A stretch of 20,949 nt of DNA. Source: a bacterium (lineage in GTDB: Archaea > Nanobdellota > Nanobdellia > Pacearchaeales > GW2011-AR1). Positions 6,159 through 13,003 of the stretch are shown in pieces (the stretch's first letter is position 1; each line of letters begins with the position of its first letter). The stretch is taken from the NCBI GenBank assembly GCA_030588935.1, contig JAUUWR010000004.1:1-20949 (forward strand), in the 5' to 3' direction. A program made the translations under genes and the position numbers. Below the pieces are notes generated by a model. The model saw only the letters and a list, made by a program, of their open reading frames with translations, was not told the origin of the DNA and ran no database searches.

Positions 6159-6218
6159 ATTTGGGTTAGTGAAACTTCCCAAATACGTATATTCATAGAT
6201 AACGCAAGACCCATTCAA
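6159..6218 (+). ncRNA. Putative small RNA, conserved hairpin, copy C
   Basis: Stem ATTTGGG (6159-6165) pairs with CCCAAAT (6178-6184). The loop TTAGTGAAACTT allows AGT/ACT pairing around GAA. It begins 46 bp after TCATCT at 6113. Beyond the hairpin, blocks TACGTA and GACCCATTCAA recur in the degenerate copy at 6018-6051, so conservation extends past the hairpin. Base changes relative to copy A keep the stem. There is no ORF and no C/D or H/ACA box that I can defend. The 3' boundary is a guess based on the last conserved block. Confidence 0.45.
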
Positions 6219-6255
6219 CCAAAACCTTTATTAACAGACTTTTCTCAAAAACATT

Positions 6256-7023
6256 ATGATATTCCAATATAGTTTATGGGGAATTGGCTGGATTTTAGTA
6301 CTGGCTGTACTTTCAAGTTTAAAAATTGTTAAAGAATATGAAAGAGGAGTCAAATTCACATTAGGAAAATTCTCTGGAATAATGGTTCCAGGATTAAAAA
6401 TCGTTGTCCCAATTATTCAATCATGGCAAAGAGTAGACATAAGAGTAAAAGCAGTTGATGTTCCAGACCAGGACGCTATTACAAGAGACAATGTTTCGAT
6501 TAAAGTAAATGCAGTCCTTTATTACAAAGTTGCTGATTCAAAAAAAGCAATTATTGAAGTCGAAGAATTTAATTATGCTGTTTCTCAATTAGCACAGACA
6601 ACAATGCGTGATGTAGTTGGAGAAGTTTCATTAGATGAGTTGCTAAGCAAAAGAGATTCTGTTTCCAAGAGAATTAGAGAAATTGTTGACAAAGCAACAG
6701 ACCCTTGGGGCATTAAAGTAGAATCAGTTGAGTTGAAGCATGTTGAACTTCCAGAACAGCTTAAAAGAACAATTGGAAAAGAAGCTGAAGCTGAAAGAGA
6801 AAAGCGTGCAGTTATTATCAAGGCGCAGGGAGAAGTTATTGCTTCAGACAACATGGCAAAAGCAGCAAGAACTCTTGCAACCGGACCAGGCGCACTTCAT
6901 TTAAGAACATTGCAAACTCTAAATGACTTGAGTTCTGACAAAAGCAACACAGTAGTTATCGGGGTTCCTTTAGAAATGCTAAGGGCTTTTGAAGGTGGGA
7001 AAAAAGCAATTAGAGGAAAATAA
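6256..7023 (+). CDS. Stomatin-like SPFH membrane protein (slipin)
   Basis: The 255 residues match bacterial and archaeal slipins along the whole length. There is one N-terminal membrane helix (about residues 5-22), then the SPFH domain beginning VKEYERGVKFTLGKFSGIMVPGLKIVVP and including RVDIRVKAVDVPDQDAITRDNVSIKVNAVLYYKV. Near the end is a helical region (EQLKRTIGKEAEAEREKRAVIIKAQGE) ending with VVIGVPLEMLRAF. Slipins form large oligomers on the membrane inner face and are thought to organise membrane domains or work with proteases. Many are paired with a NfeD-like or membrane protease gene; none is next to this one. There is no ribosome binding site, and a TATA-like CTTTATTAA about 30 bp upstream fits a short leader. 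Confidence 0.93.
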   Translation: MIFQYSLWGIGWILVLAVLSSLKIVKEYERGVKFTLGKFSGIMVPGLKIVVPIIQSWQRVDIRVKAVDVPDQDAITRDNVSIKVNAVLYYKVADSKKAIIEVEEFNYAVSQLAQTTMRDVVGEVSLDELLSKRDSVSKRIREIVDKATDPWGIKVESVELKHVELPEQLKRTIGKEAEAEREKRAVIIKAQGEVIASDNMAKAARTLATGPGALHLRTLQTLNDLSSDKSNTVVIGVPLEMLRAFEGGKKAIRGK

Positions 7024-7099
7024 AAAATAATATTTTAAAAACCCAAAACCTTAAAATATAATAATTCTTAAAAATAAAGAAGTGTTAGGAGATTTAAAG

Positions 7100-8608
7100 A
7101 TGAAAGTTTTGTTAGACACTAATATTATTATACACAGGGAAGCTAACAAGGTTGTTAATGACGAAATTGGATTGTTATTTTCTTGGCTTGATAAACTTCA
7201 CTATGAAAAATGTGTTCATTCTTTAACCTTAGAAGAAATTGAAAAACATAAGGACCAAACTGTTGTTGGCACCTTTAAAATTAAATTAGATAATTATGTT
7301 TTACTAAAAACTGAGGCTCCCTTGGCGCCATCTGTATCTGATTTAAGTCAACAAATGGATATTTCTCCAAATGATATTAATGATACTCGTTTAATTAATG
7401 AAATTATAAACAATCGTGTAGATTTATTGATTACTGAAGATAAGAGGCTCCATGAAAAAGCTATTTTGTTGGGTGTTGATAGTAGGGTGTTCACTATTGA
7501 GTCATTTCTTGAAAAAGTAATTTCCGAAAATCCTGATTTTGTGGATTACAAAACTCTTTCTGTGAAAAAAGAATATTTTGGGAATATAAACTTAACAGAT
7601 AATTTTTTTGATTCGTTTCGAAATAATTATGATGGGTTTGATAGATGGTTCAATAGAAAATCTAATGAAATCTCTTATGTTTGTAGAGACGCTAATAAAC
7701 TTTTAGGATTTCTTTATATAAAAAGAGAAAATGAAAATGAAAATTATAGTGATATTCAACCAAGTTTTCTAAGAAAGAAAAGACTTAAAATTGGAACATT
7801 TAAGGTAACTTTGAATGGGTTTAGGGTCAGAGAAAGATTTCTTAAAATTATTTTTGATAACGCGTTGAAACAAAATGTTGAGGAAATTTATGTAACAATA
7901 TTCAACAACAACTCCGAAAAGGAAAGGTTAATTAACTTATTGCTTGATTGGGGATTTAAATATTGGGGCACCAAAACTTCGTCTTCGGGAGAGGAACAAG
8001 TTTATGTGAGGGATTTCTCTAAAATCTTTAATAGTCTAAAACCAAAATCAACTTTTCCATATTTTTCGTCAAATTCAGATGTCTATTTTACCCCCATATA
8101 TCCAGAATATCATACCAGCCTTTTCCCAGACTCCATACTTAATACTGAATCTCCTGAAGATTTTGTAGAAAATGAACCCTTTAGAAATGCTTTAAGCAAA
8201 ATTTATGTTTCTAAATCTTTTGAGCGGGACTTAAAATCTGGAGATATTATTATATTTTATAGGACTGGGGGATATTTTAAATCAGTTATAACCACTATAG
8301 GAATCGTTGAATCAGTAATTAAAAATATAAAAGATGAAAAAGAGTTCGTAACTCTGTGTAGAAAAAGAAGTGTCTTTAGTAATGAAGAGTTAATTAAACG
8401 ATGGAATTATTCAACAAACCGGCCATTCATAGTAAACTTTCTTTATTCTTATTCTTTCCCTCACAAGATAAATATGAAAGAGTTAATAGATTTAGGGATA
8501 ATTAAAGATATTAAAAGTGCCCCGAGAGGTTTTGAAAAAATATCAAAAGAGGCATTTGAAAAAATATTGAAAGAAACACATACAAATCCTAACATAATTG
8601 TAAGTTAA
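7100..8608 (+). CDS. PIN nuclease fused to GNAT-like and EVE/ASCH-like domains
   Basis: The start at 7100 has an AGGAG ribosome binding site 8 bp upstream and places the PIN strand KVLLDTNI at the N terminus; GTG 7082 is possible but adds only six residues. Of 502 residues, about 1-140 are a PIN domain with D6, a glutamate at 45-46, D95 (NDTRL) and D114 (ITEDKRL). Residues about 155-305 look like a GNAT acetyltransferase fold (LKIGTFKV, a helix, EEIYVTIFN, LLLDWGFKYWG), but the acetyl-CoA loop reads FRVRERF and lacks the usual glycines. Residues about 375-490 resemble an EVE/ASCH (PUA-like) domain (LKSGDIIIFYR, GIVESVIKN, RKRSVFSNEEL), a fold that binds modified bases or RNA. With the ASCH gene downstream, it is a candidate RNA-cleaving toxin or defence factor, by inference. 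Confidence 0.8.
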   Translation: MKVLLDTNIIIHREANKVVNDEIGLLFSWLDKLHYEKCVHSLTLEEIEKHKDQTVVGTFKIKLDNYVLLKTEAPLAPSVSDLSQQMDISPNDINDTRLINEIINNRVDLLITEDKRLHEKAILLGVDSRVFTIESFLEKVISENPDFVDYKTLSVKKEYFGNINLTDNFFDSFRNNYDGFDRWFNRKSNEISYVCRDANKLLGFLYIKRENENENYSDIQPSFLRKKRLKIGTFKVTLNGFRVRERFLKIIFDNALKQNVEEIYVTIFNNNSEKERLINLLLDWGFKYWGTKTSSSGEEQVYVRDFSKIFNSLKPKSTFPYFSSNSDVYFTPIYPEYHTSLFPDSILNTESPEDFVENEPFRNALSKIYVSKSFERDLKSGDIIIFYRTGGYFKSVITTIGIVESVIKNIKDEKEFVTLCRKRSVFSNEELIKRWNYSTNRPFIVNFLYSYSFPHKINMKELIDLGIIKDIKSAPRGFEKISKEAFEKILKETHTNPNIIVS

Positions 8609-8675
8609 AAGTTAGGCAGAGGTTTTAAAAAAGATAAACTATTAATATTAATAATTATTAAAAAAAGAGGGATAA

Positions 8676-9140
8676 ATGGCTAAATTATTTTCTATTAAAC
8701 AGGAGTATACTGATAAGATCTATTCTAAAGAGAAAACTGTTGAATTAAGAAGACAGAATATAAACACAAAAAAAGGGGAAAGATGTTTAATTTATACTAC
8801 TTCTCCAATTAAAAAAATAACTGGATATTTTATAGTAAAAGAAAAGGTTAGGCTCCCAATAAAGGTGTTATGGGAAACAATAAAAAAGATAGCTGGGATT
8901 TCAAAAAAGAAATTTCTTAAATATTTTGATGGATGTAAAATGGGTACTGCCATATTTTTCAAACAAGTTAAAAAGTTAATCTATGCTATAGATTTAATGG
9001 AGCTTAGGAAAATAAAAAGGGGATTTATGCCCCCACAATCTTATTATAATTTAGATTCAAAGATTTGTATATTTATAGAAACAAAGAATAGAGGATTATT
9101 TGAAAACTCTCAAGAAAGCACTCTTCCTAATTTTGTCTGA
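8676..9140 (+). CDS. ASCH-domain protein
   Basis: This 154-residue protein has the N-terminal signature of the ASCH (PUA-like) domain: FSIKQEYTDKIYSKEKTVELRRQN, then GERCLIYTTSPIKKITGYFIV, where the strand following the glycine normally lines the RNA-binding cleft. The C-terminal half has a helical insert (IKKIAGISKKKFLKYFDG) and a final strand region (LRKIKRGFMPPQSYYNL). ASCH proteins bind RNA or modified nucleosides, and at least one is an amidohydrolase on acetylated cytidine. It starts 67 bp after the PIN-GNAT-EVE gene on the same strand. It has its own AT-rich upstream region and a GAGGG ribosome binding site, so the two may be partly independent but probably act together. Confidence 0.85.
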   Translation: MAKLFSIKQEYTDKIYSKEKTVELRRQNINTKKGERCLIYTTSPIKKITGYFIVKEKVRLPIKVLWETIKKIAGISKKKFLKYFDGCKMGTAIFFKQVKKLIYAIDLMELRKIKRGFMPPQSYYNLDSKICIFIETKNRGLFENSQESTLPNFV

Positions 9141-9278
9141 ACTACAAGTTCGCACAACAAACCACTATCTACTTAACATCCCTATTCAATACAATATCCT
9201 ATGTATCCCATTCAAATATTTAATATGCTCTTTCTTCAAATCTTGTAAAGAAGACTTATTTTTCTGAATCTGCTCGAT

Positions 9279-11564
9279 CTACCCAAAATACTCAGCCGGC
9301 CTCTCCAAAGCCGCTTTAGCTGACCTCAAATAATCTGTCTCAATCCTCCTATACTTATCCATATCTGTCTTGCTTACTGAAGTAGAAACTTTTTTCAAAG
9401 CATCATTAAAATGCTTCATTTTAACATTTTCTGTATTAATATTCTCTCTTAAGGCAAGCATCGCAGCTTCCCTAACAAAAGCCTCAATATCAGCGCCGAC
9501 AAAACCTTCTATCTTATTTAAAATCTCTTTAACCTTAACATCCTTAGCAAAAGGCATGTTCTTAGTATGAATCTTAAAGATTTCCCTTATACCTTCTCTG
9601 GTTGGAGCAGAAGTTAGCAAAATCCTGTCAAACCTACCCGGACGAAGCAAAGCTGCATCCAGTAAATCAGGTCTGTTTGTCGCGCCAATCACAATTACAT
9701 TTGACAAATCCTCAATACCATCCATCTCAGCCAGCAACTGATTCAAAACTCTTTCAGTAACTTTTGTCCCTGTCTCAAAACCTCTCTTGCCTGCTAATGA
9801 ATCAATTTCATCAAAAAATATAATGCAAGGACTTACCTGTCTTGCTCTTTCAAAAATCTTCCTGACACCTTTTTCTGACTCACCAACCCACATTGACAAA
9901 AGAGAAGGCCCTTTAACCTGAATAAAATTCGCCTCACTTTCTTTTGCAACTGCCTTAGCTAATAATGTCTTGCCTGTTCCAGGAGGCCCATAAAGCAAAA
10001 TCCCTCTCGGAGGCCTAATCCCCAATCTCTTAAAAGATTTAGGATATTTCAAAGGCCATTCAACAGCCTCTTTTAGTTCCTGTTTAACATTATCCAAACC
10101 ACCAACATCACTCCAGTTAATATTAGGTGTCTCAACCAAAACCTCTCTCATTGCCGAAGGACGAACAACTTTCAGAGCATCTTCAAAATCTTTTTTATAA
10201 ACTTTTAATTCTTTCAAAACTTCTTCAGGAATTGGTTCATCTTCTTTTAATTCTAATTTAGGTAAAATCCTCCTTAGCACAACCATTGCAGCTTCTTTTG
10301 CAAGAGCAGCAACATCAGCGCCGACAAAACCATGAGTAATACTAGCTAAAGCATCTAAATCAACATCTTTTGTCAACGGCATATTTCTTGTATGAATTTT
10401 CAAAACCTGCAGCCTGCCTTTTTTATCAGGAACTCTAATCTCAACTTCTCTGTCAAATCTTCCAGGCCTTCTTAATGCAGGGTCAATTGCATTAGGCCTG
10501 TTAGTTGCGCCAATAACAACAACCTTGCCCCTTGACTGCAAACCATCCATCATTGTCAACAACTGAGAAACAACTCTTCTCTCAACCTCTCCCCCAATAT
10601 CTTCCCTCTTAGGAGCAATAGCATCAATTTCATCTATAAAAATAATGCTCGGCGCATTTTTCTCAGCTTCCTCAAAAATATCTCTGATTCTTTTCTCACT
10701 CTCGCCATAAAACTTGCTCATGCATTCTGGCCCATTTAATAAAATAAAATTAGCTTCTGATTCATTTGCAACTGCCTTGGCAAGCAAAGTCTTGCCGCAC
10801 CCAGGAGGCCCGTGCAGTAAAACTCCTTTTGGAGGCTCAATACCCAGTCTCTCAAAAACCTCTGGGTGCTTCAAAGGAACCTCGACCATCTCCCTTACTT
10901 TCTTAACTTCTTCAGTTAAACCACCTATGTCTTCATAAGTAATTTCTGGCAAAGTAGTTTCTTCTGAAATCTCAACAGGTTTGTTGCTTAAAACAACTTC
11001 AGTATTTTCAGTTATTATACAGGAAGTTGAAGGATTTGCATTAACAATCATAAATCTAATTTGCTGCAAGCCGCCCAAGCCCATCCCGCCAAAAGCATCT
11101 CCAAAAATATCCCCAAAACCGCCAAATAAATTTTCCAAATCTTCTGACATAATATCTCTTCTTCTTCTGACACCGCCTAAAACAACAATATCTCCTTTTA
11201 CAACAGCCCGCCCCAGCAAGCCCGGCTTCACATCTCCTTGAACCATAATCCCCCTCTGAGCAGGAGCAATAACAACTTTTTTAGCTTCCTTGACATTGGC
11301 TTTTTTAACAATAACACTCTCGCTCACACCAGTCCTTGCATTTTTTCTTATAATCCCATCAACTCTGATAATTCCTTCGCCAACATCAGCAGGGTAGGCC
11401 TTGTCAGCAATTGCAACAGTCTCTCTCCCGCCCTTTATAATAATAACATCTCCTCTTTTAATCCCCAACTCTCTCATAATATCAAAATCTATCCTGGCTA
11501 TACCTTTATAAGCATCATCCTGCAGTGCTTCTGATACTCTTAATTTAATTTCTTGGATTTGCAT
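9279..11564 (-). CDS. cdc48: CDC48/VAT-type AAA+ ATPase
   Basis: The 761 residues have an N-terminal substrate-binding domain (about 1-195) and two AAA+ modules. D1 has Walker A GPPGCGKT (252-259) and Walker B IIFIDEID (307-314); D2 has GPPGTGKT (526-533) and IIFFDEID (581-588). Each has the GATNRP sensor and arginine fingers in the RRPGRFDR/LRPGRFDR motifs. It is a hexameric unfoldase that pulls proteins out of complexes and feeds them to the proteasome. A stretch of about 30 residues in the N-terminal domain (about 137-166) is rich in Gly and Phe (FGGFGDIFGDAFGGMGLGG). The C terminus ends EYFG and has no HbYX proteasome-docking tail. Its promoter has a TCATCT element and shares a start-site sequence with the upstream zinc-ribbon/AbrB gene. 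Confidence 0.97.
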   Translation of the reverse strand: MQIQEIKLRVSEALQDDAYKGIARIDFDIMRELGIKRGDVIIIKGGRETVAIADKAYPADVGEGIIRVDGIIRKNARTGVSESVIVKKANVKEAKKVVIAPAQRGIMVQGDVKPGLLGRAVVKGDIVVLGGVRRRRDIMSEDLENLFGGFGDIFGDAFGGMGLGGLQQIRFMIVNANPSTSCIITENTEVVLSNKPVEISEETTLPEITYEDIGGLTEEVKKVREMVEVPLKHPEVFERLGIEPPKGVLLHGPPGCGKTLLAKAVANESEANFILLNGPECMSKFYGESEKRIRDIFEEAEKNAPSIIFIDEIDAIAPKREDIGGEVERRVVSQLLTMMDGLQSRGKVVVIGATNRPNAIDPALRRPGRFDREVEIRVPDKKGRLQVLKIHTRNMPLTKDVDLDALASITHGFVGADVAALAKEAAMVVLRRILPKLELKEDEPIPEEVLKELKVYKKDFEDALKVVRPSAMREVLVETPNINWSDVGGLDNVKQELKEAVEWPLKYPKSFKRLGIRPPRGILLYGPPGTGKTLLAKAVAKESEANFIQVKGPSLLSMWVGESEKGVRKIFERARQVSPCIIFFDEIDSLAGKRGFETGTKVTERVLNQLLAEMDGIEDLSNVIVIGATNRPDLLDAALLRPGRFDRILLTSAPTREGIREIFKIHTKNMPFAKDVKVKEILNKIEGFVGADIEAFVREAAMLALRENINTENVKMKHFNDALKKVSTSVSKTDMDKYRRIETDYLRSAKAALERPAEYFG

Positions 11565-11587
11565 TTTGTTTTATTTTATTTATTTTA

Positions 11588-11631
11588 TTTTTTAACTGGA
11601 ATCTCTATAAAATATCACGCTTTGAAGATGA
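11588..11631 (-). promoter_or_regulatory. cdc48 promoter with TCATCT and shared start-site element
   Basis: On the minus strand TCATCT (11631-11626) is followed by GCGTGATATTTTATAG (a BRE/TATA-like stretch), then AGATTCCAGTTAAAAAA (11604-11588). Transcription should start at about 11584, giving a leader of about 20 bases made almost only of A and T before the ATG. The 17-bp AGATTCCAGTTAAAAAA is identical at 12106-12090, at the same place relative to the TATA of the zinc-ribbon/AbrB gene. Confidence 0.6.
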
Positions 11632-11691
11632 GTAGCATAAGTTTAATTATCCCATCTCCAAAGAGTCATATTTCATATTATTAGTATTTTT

Positions 11692-12069
11692 TTAATGATA
11701 CTTCTCCTTTTTAAGTTTATCTCTTAAATTTGGATTTCCAAAATTCAGACTAATTCTCCCAAACTCTTCAAAACTTAATCTAACCATTTCATCCATTATT
11801 TTTTCCTGCTCTTGCATAAAATTAACTATCTCTCTTGGAATAGAAACAGCATAAGAATTCCCAACAAACCTCATCTTAACATTAAATTGTTTTTTCTTTA
11901 AATTAATAAAATTATTATATTCTTGCTCATCTTTAGGATGAATAATTTTAGAATGGCACTTTGGACAAACAACCGCCCTTAAAACAAAACCATTTTTTTC
12001 AAAATCAACAGGTTTCATCTTAACATCACATTTCCCGCATAAAATTTTGTTGTTGAATATGTCTGTCAT
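11692..12069 (-). CDS. Zinc-ribbon protein with AbrB/SpoVT-like domain
   Basis: The N-terminal 45 residues form a zinc ribbon (C11, C14, C35, C38: LCGKCDV and VCPKCHS). Residues about 62-85 read NVKMRFVGNSYAVSIPREIVNF, the swapped-hairpin AbrB/SpoVT signature (GNSxxVxIP). Many archaeal AbrB-like proteins are transcription regulators or antitoxin-like; the zinc ribbon could add protein or DNA contacts. The length (125) is compact, and the C-terminal helix is charged. It lies directly upstream of cdc48 in the same direction, with about 127 bp between. Both promoters share a 17-bp sequence at the start site, so this protein could regulate itself and cdc48. That link is inference. Confidence 0.8.
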   Translation of the reverse strand: MTDIFNNKILCGKCDVKMKPVDFEKNGFVLRAVVCPKCHSKIIHPKDEQEYNNFINLKKKQFNVKMRFVGNSYAVSIPREIVNFMQEQEKIMDEMVRLSFEEFGRISLNFGNPNLRDKLKKEKYH

Positions 12070-12089
12070 TTTTTATTTAGCTTATTTAT

Positions 12090-12106
12090 TTTTTTAACTG
12101 GAATCT
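12090..12106 (-). promoter_or_regulatory. Start-site element shared with cdc48
   Basis: AGATTCCAGTTAAAAAA on the minus strand follows a TATA-like CTTAAAAATTTATTAG. It is identical to 11604-11588 before cdc48. The sequence begins just after the TATA and runs over the expected start of transcription, followed by an A/T-only leader and the ATG at 12069. It could be an operator or an initiator. Confidence 0.55.
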
Positions 12107-12146
12107 AATAAATTTTTAAGCCCTGAATATAAACAGCTTAATCTCT

Positions 12147-12178
12147 TCATCTTCCCACCTTAGTATTTCATAAGATAT
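12147..12178 (+). promoter_or_regulatory. TCATCT-type promoter-like element
   Basis: TCATCT (12147-12152) is followed by CACCTTAGTATTTCATAAGA, a weaker TATA-like stretch. The 26-bp repeated element begins 47 bp after TCATCT, the same spacing as at 17627 and the same as the hairpin spacing at 5731 and 6113. Confidence 0.45.
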
Positions 12179-12193
12179 TAGTTTTTTATAATA

Positions 12194-12219
12194 TAGGCGA
12201 ACGAACAAAGTGAGCGAGC
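12194..12219 (+). repeat. 26-bp repeat, copy 1 (partner at 17675-17700)
   Basis: The element begins TAGGCGAACGAAC and ends AAAGTGAGCGAGC. The second copy, 5.5 kb away, differs at one base. It is much richer in G and C than the surrounding DNA and contains a mirror arrangement (CGA-type units on both sides of ACAAAGTG), not an inverted repeat. Both copies follow a TCATCT element at 47-48 bp. Confidence 0.65.
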
Positions 12220-12306
12220 CCAATATGTTTCTTTATTTATCGAATATAAAACAGCCATACAAAGTATGGCTGGAAAGGAGATTGTGTATACTTTCAGTAT
12301 ACACAA
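12194..12306 (+). ncRNA. Putative structured RNA with two perfect hairpins
   Basis: The region starts with the 26-bp repeat (12194-12219). It then has CAGCCATAC and GTATGGCTG (12252-12272, 9 bp, loop AAA), and TTGTGTATACT and AGTATACACAA (12282-12306, 11 bp, loop TTC), separated by GAAAGGAGA. Two perfect stems in 55 bp of otherwise AT-rich gap are not expected by chance, and there is no open frame. A TCATCT promoter-like element precedes it with suitable spacing. The hairpins would look the same on the opposite strand, where they lie after the 12349 gene stop and could be 3'-end structures of that mRNA. The boundaries are estimated. Confidence 0.45.
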
Positions 12307-12348
12307 GAAATATATACTATTTAAAGATTTTTATTCTCTAGAATATAT

Positions 12349-12639
12349 TTACTCTTCCAAATAATCATCTAAACAAGGAATTGCCTGCAGCCATCTCGCT
12401 CTGATTAACCCTTTATCAGGGCGCTCAATATACTCAAAACAACGATTTATATTACCGCAAGCATATTTTTTAGGATATTTTATAACATTTCCATTACCTT
12501 CTCTTTTTGCATTTTTTTGTATTTTAACCACATAATCTCTATAAAATTCTTTTATTTGTTCTGTACTCCCTAATTCCTCTATAGCTCTAATTATTTCTTT
12601 TCTAGGATCCTTTCTCGGTAATTTATCTGCTATACCCAT
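12349..12639 (-). CDS. Unknown basic 96-residue protein
   Basis: I do not recognise the family. The N-terminal part is helical and charged (RKDPRKEIIRAIEELGSTEQIKEFYRDYV). The middle is basic (KIQKNAKREGNGNVIKYPKKYACGNINRC) with C61 and C67, and a third cysteine, C89, lies near the end. Three cysteines do not make a clear zinc site. A TATA-like TTTAAAAA is centred about 26 bp before the ATG, supporting the start and a leaderless mRNA. Immediately upstream of that TATA is the GTGACATATGTCAC palindrome, so its transcription is probably controlled by whatever binds there. Confidence 0.65.
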   Translation of the reverse strand: MGIADKLPRKDPRKEIIRAIEELGSTEQIKEFYRDYVVKIQKNAKREGNGNVIKYPKKYACGNINRCFEYIERPDKGLIRARWLQAIPCLDDYLEE

Positions 12640-12677
12640 GCTCCAAAAATATAAACCTTGTTTTTAAACTTTTTGAG

Positions 12678-12691
12678 GTGACATATGTCAC
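12678..12691. promoter_or_regulatory. Palindromic operator GTGACATATGTCAC
   Basis: This is a perfect 14-bp palindrome. Its 12-bp core TGACATATGTCA recurs at 15104-15115 in the promoter of the HTH-10 regulator. Here it sits just upstream of the TATA box of the 12639 gene and about 85 bp before the divergent lipoprotein gene. A half-site-like AATGTCATT follows at about 12707. The HTH-10 protein is the natural candidate to bind it, by inference. Confidence 0.6.
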
Positions 12692-12773
12692 TCATATCCC
12701 TTGCCAAATGTCATTAAAAAAACATAACTCAAACTTTCTGATTTTTAATAACTAAATCCTATGGGAGGTTAAA

Positions 12774-12971
12774 ATGAAATCAAACAAACTTGCAAGAATT
12801 GCTGGAGCAATTGCAATACCAGTAGCTACAACACTAAGTGGGTGTGGTACTTTAAAGGGCTTAACTCATGACATTGGATATATATCAACTGGAATATCTG
12901 ACAGCATTGACTTAAAAGAAAAACCAGCAATAGTTCCAAACCCTAGTTCATACAGGTTTCAAAGAAAGTAA
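12774..12971 (+). CDS. Small lipoprotein, 65 residues
   Basis: The N-terminal 24 residues form a lipoprotein signal: basic residues, a hydrophobic stretch (IAGAIAIPVATT) and the lipobox LSGC with C24 as the lipidated cysteine. The mature part is only about 40 residues (GTLKGLTHDIGYISTG, then a Pro- and Ser-containing tail), reminiscent of small entericidin-like lipoproteins, though I would not assign it to them. A strong ribosome binding site, GGGAGG, lies 6 bp before the ATG, and a TATA-like TTTTTAATAAC is further upstream. The gene diverges from the 12639 gene, with the palindromic operator between. Base composition is slightly less AT-rich than its neighbours. Confidence 0.75.
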   Translation: MKSNKLARIAGAIAIPVATTLSGCGTLKGLTHDIGYISTGISDSIDLKEKPAIVPNPSSYRFQRK

Positions 12972-13003
12972 TCACAAAAGAGGTGATTTTTAATTTTTTG
13001 TTT

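Noticed and set aside
6159..6218. Box C/D or H/ACA guide RNA
   Set aside because: I could not find a proper C box (RUGAUGA), D box (CUGA) or an ACA at the right place near the hairpin.
9370..11534. Plus-strand frames opposite cdc48
   Set aside because: Cdc48 is certain on the minus strand, and the opposite frames have no recognisable domain.
11653..11698. Possible ninth promoter-like element (CATCTCC, then ATTTCATATTATTAGT)
   Set aside because: It resembles the 12147 element but lacks the full TCATCT and is followed by no hairpin or repeat; too weak to list.
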